From contig WBXE01000135.1 in NCBI GenBank assembly GCA_008932955.1, positions 1 to 6,604 on the forward strand: 6,604 nucleotides of DNA, in the 5' to 3' direction. The translations under genes were made by a program, and so were the position numbers. The notes below the pieces were generated by a model. The model searched no databases and was not told where the DNA came from. It was given only the letters and a program-made list of their open reading frames with translations. Below, piece by piece: positions 5,289 to 6,604 of this stretch. Source of the stretch: Verrucomicrobiota bacterium. GTDB taxonomy: Bacteria; Verrucomicrobiota; Verrucomicrobiia; Verrucomicrobiales; Akkermansiaceae. Numbering within the stretch: the stretch's first letter is position 1; every line of letters begins with the position of its first letter.

Positions 5289-5962
5289 GTAAATACCGGC
5301 TGATTCTCATCGATACCCTGATCCTCTGCGTGGTCTCCACGGTGCTCGCCATTGCGGTCGACTTCGCAGTCACCAAGTTGAAAGGGGAGGTCAAAAAAGA
5401 TGACCCCATCGTCATCGCTATCATCCAGGCCAACACCCAAGAGGTCGAAAAACTCGTCCAACCAGGCGCGGGTGTCACTAACGAAACTGACGCCTTGGGG
5501 CGCAGCGCCATGATGCGCGCCGCGTTTGTTAATTTTTCCGCGCCGCGCGGCGGGCCGGGGCATGCCCCGGCGGGTGTCCTCAGCGACGTCGATGCCAAGC
5601 GGGCCGGTCTCGTTGGGTTGTTGCTCGCCCATGGTGCCAGGCCCGATTCGCGCGACCACGACGGTTGGACGGCGTTGATGTGGTCGGCGTGGAGTGGCTT
5701 GACTGAGGTGGCCGGAAAATTATTAGAGAGTGGGGCGTCGCCACACTTTGCCGACTCTCAGGGCAACACCGCGCTGCTCATTGCGGCGCAGCGCGGCAAT
5801 GCGGCCATCGTCACGGCCCTGCTGGCCAAGGGCGCGGATGCGGCGGTGGCTAACAAGGCGGGTAAGACCGCGCTAGCGGCCGCGCGGACGGGCCTGGCGC
5901 AATACCCGGAGCAGGCAGCAGGTTATGCGGCGGTCATCGCCCAGCTCACGCCGGCAAAATAA
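5285..5962 (+). CDS. Membrane-anchored ankyrin-repeat protein
   Basis: The 225-residue product has one hydrophobic segment (about 6-29) that is an uncleaved anchor or signal, then ankyrin repeats. A degenerate first repeat covers 40-70, a second 71-125, a third 126-158 (DGWTALMWSAWSGLTEVAGK, then LLESGAS) and a fourth 159-191 (QGNTALLIAAQRGNAAIV, then LLAKGAD). A capping repeat begins GKTALAAAR. The TALxxAA and LLxxGA hallmarks are clear in repeats three and four. Repeat two is split by about 20 residues rich in Gly, Pro and Ala (85-104), encoded across two DNA palindromes. Ankyrin domains bind proteins; the partner is unknown. Its ATG overlaps the transporter stop as ATGA, so it is probably made with, and may act on, that transporter. 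Flanking charges do not settle which side of the membrane the repeats face. The stop is 11 bases from the convergent SOD stop. Confidence 0.88.
   Translation: MSKYRLILIDTLILCVVSTVLAIAVDFAVTKLKGEVKKDDPIVIAIIQANTQEVEKLVQPGAGVTNETDALGRSAMMRAAFVNFSAPRGGPGHAPAGVLSDVDAKRAGLVGLLLAHGARPDSRDHDGWTALMWSAWSGLTEVAGKLLESGASPHFADSQGNTALLIAAQRGNAAIVTALLAKGADAAVANKAGKTALAAARTGLAQYPEQAAGYAAVIAQLTPAK
5541..5571. repeat. Two abutting perfect palindromes inside the ankyrin gene
   Basis: CGCCGCGCGGCG (5541-5552) is a perfect 12-base palindrome. One base later GCCGGGGCATGCCCCGGC (5554-5571) is a perfect 18-base palindrome. Both fall in the codons for residues 86-96, the Gly/Pro-rich insertion that interrupts the second ankyrin repeat. 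In RNA they would make very stable GC hairpins within the coding sequence. Confidence 0.85.
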
Positions 5963-5973
5963 GCCAAGTCCCG

Positions 5974-6604
5974 CTAAACTTTGGCGGCGGCGAAGCGTGC
6001 GGAAGCCGCGGGCCAATTGACGAGGTTCCACCAGGCGGCGATGTATTCGGGCCGGCGATTCTGATAGTGCAGGTAGTAGGCATGTTCCCACACGTCGAGG
6101 GCGAGCAGCGGGGTGCCGAGGTCCGCCGCGGCGACCACGCCTTGCATCAGCGGATTGTCCTGGTTGGGAGTGCTGATGATCTTGAGTTTGCCATCTGGCG
6201 CGATGATAAGCCAGGTCCACCCGGAACCGAAGCGCTTGGTGGCCGCTTCGCCAAAGGATTTCTTAAATGCCTCCAGCGAGCCGAAAGCCTCATCCATCGC
6301 GGTGGCCAAAGCCGCGGACGGCTTGCCGGATTGCGCCGCCGGCGCGAGGGATTTCCAGAAAAACTCGTGGTTCCAATGGCCGCCGCCGTGGTTGCGCAAC
6401 TTGGTGCGCAAGGCTTCGTCAGGCACGGCGGGGAGCGTGGCGAGGAGTTTATCCAGCGGCTGTTGGGCCAACTCCGGCGCAGTGGCCAGCGCGGCGTTGA
6501 GATTGGCGATGTAGGCGGCGTGGTGTTTGTCGTGATGAATTTCCATCGTGAGTTTGTCGATGTGCGGTTCCAAGGCATCGAAGGCATACCCCAGCGCGGG
6601 CAGC
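5974..6604 (-). CDS. sodA: Superoxide dismutase, Fe/Mn family, Mn-type (N-terminus beyond window)
   Basis: The visible 209 residues cover nearly the whole enzyme. The frame is open to the window edge and begins LPALGYAFDALEPHID, the standard start of the family, so only a few residues, or a signal peptide, are missing. The TTG at 6573 is internal, not the start. Metal ligands by family alignment, numbered from the first visible residue, are His23 (MEIHHDKHH), His79 (GGGHWNHEFFW), Asp170 and His174 (DVWEHAYYLHYQNRRPEY). The GGH in place of an active-site Gln before the second ligand, and Gln148 in TPNQDNPL, match Mn-type rather than Fe-type enzymes; cambialistic use is possible. It converts superoxide to oxygen and hydrogen peroxide as a dimer or tetramer. 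Location cannot be judged without the N-terminus. It converges on the ankyrin gene. The symbol rests on the Mn-type residues only. Confidence 0.93.
   Translation of the reverse strand, partial: LPALGYAFDALEPHIDKLTMEIHHDKHHAAYIANLNAALATAPELAQQPLDKLLATLPAVPDEALRTKLRNHGGGHWNHEFFWKSLAPAAQSGKPSAALATAMDEAFGSLEAFKKSFGEAATKRFGSGWTWLIIAPDGKLKIISTPNQDNPLMQGVVAAADLGTPLLALDVWEHAYYLHYQNRRPEYIAAWWNLVNWPAASARFAAAKV

Noticed and set aside
6573..6573. TTG at 6573 as the SOD start codon
   Set aside because: The frame stays open to the window edge and encodes LPALGYAFDA just before it, the conserved SOD N-terminus, so the gene is cut by the window, not begun there.

Overview
The window carries a chromosomal housekeeping and transport neighbourhood of a moderately GC-rich, free-living bacterium. 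The mix of genes suggests Verrucomicrobiota or a close PVC-group relative: a periplasmic thioredoxin fused to an SHD1-like domain, a divergent POT-like transporter next to a membrane-anchored ankyrin protein, and start codons that mostly lack a clear Shine-Dalgarno. This assignment is inference from gene content and style; no rRNA or marker gene fixes it. No phage, IS element or CRISPR array is visible.

Layout. Bases 1-141 are the end of a gene with a Pro/Ala/Arg-rich 9-residue repeat tail. A complete dodecin gene follows on + (174-383). A minus-strand block then runs leftward. In transcription order it holds a possible 61-residue ORF (3522-3707), an unrecognised 166-residue protein (2899-3399), miaB (1420-2790) and a TlpA/thioredoxin-SHD1 protein (534-1292). 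Between the unknown gene and the 61-residue ORF lie three consecutive strong hairpins (3432-3531), and a fourth (3717-3739) stands just before a tRNA-Leu(UAA) gene on + (3752-3834).

The POT/MFS-like transporter starts almost immediately after the tRNA. It overlaps the next gene, a membrane-anchored ankyrin-repeat protein, by the 4 bases ATGA, so the two are probably translationally coupled. The window ends in an Mn-type Fe/Mn superoxide dismutase on minus, cut at its N-terminus by the window edge. It converges on the ankyrin gene with only 11 bases between the stops.

Functionally the genes look like separate small units rather than one pathway. Two links can be drawn. MiaB makes the ms2i6A37 modification on tRNAs reading UNN codons, and the tRNA-Leu(UAA) here has the A36-A37-A38 needed for it. 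Several products (dodecin, thioredoxin-like protein, SOD) deal with flavin or redox homeostasis. The most unusual items are the hairpin cluster, the transporter-ankyrin pair with its degenerate POT motif, and two abutting perfect palindromes inside the ankyrin gene.
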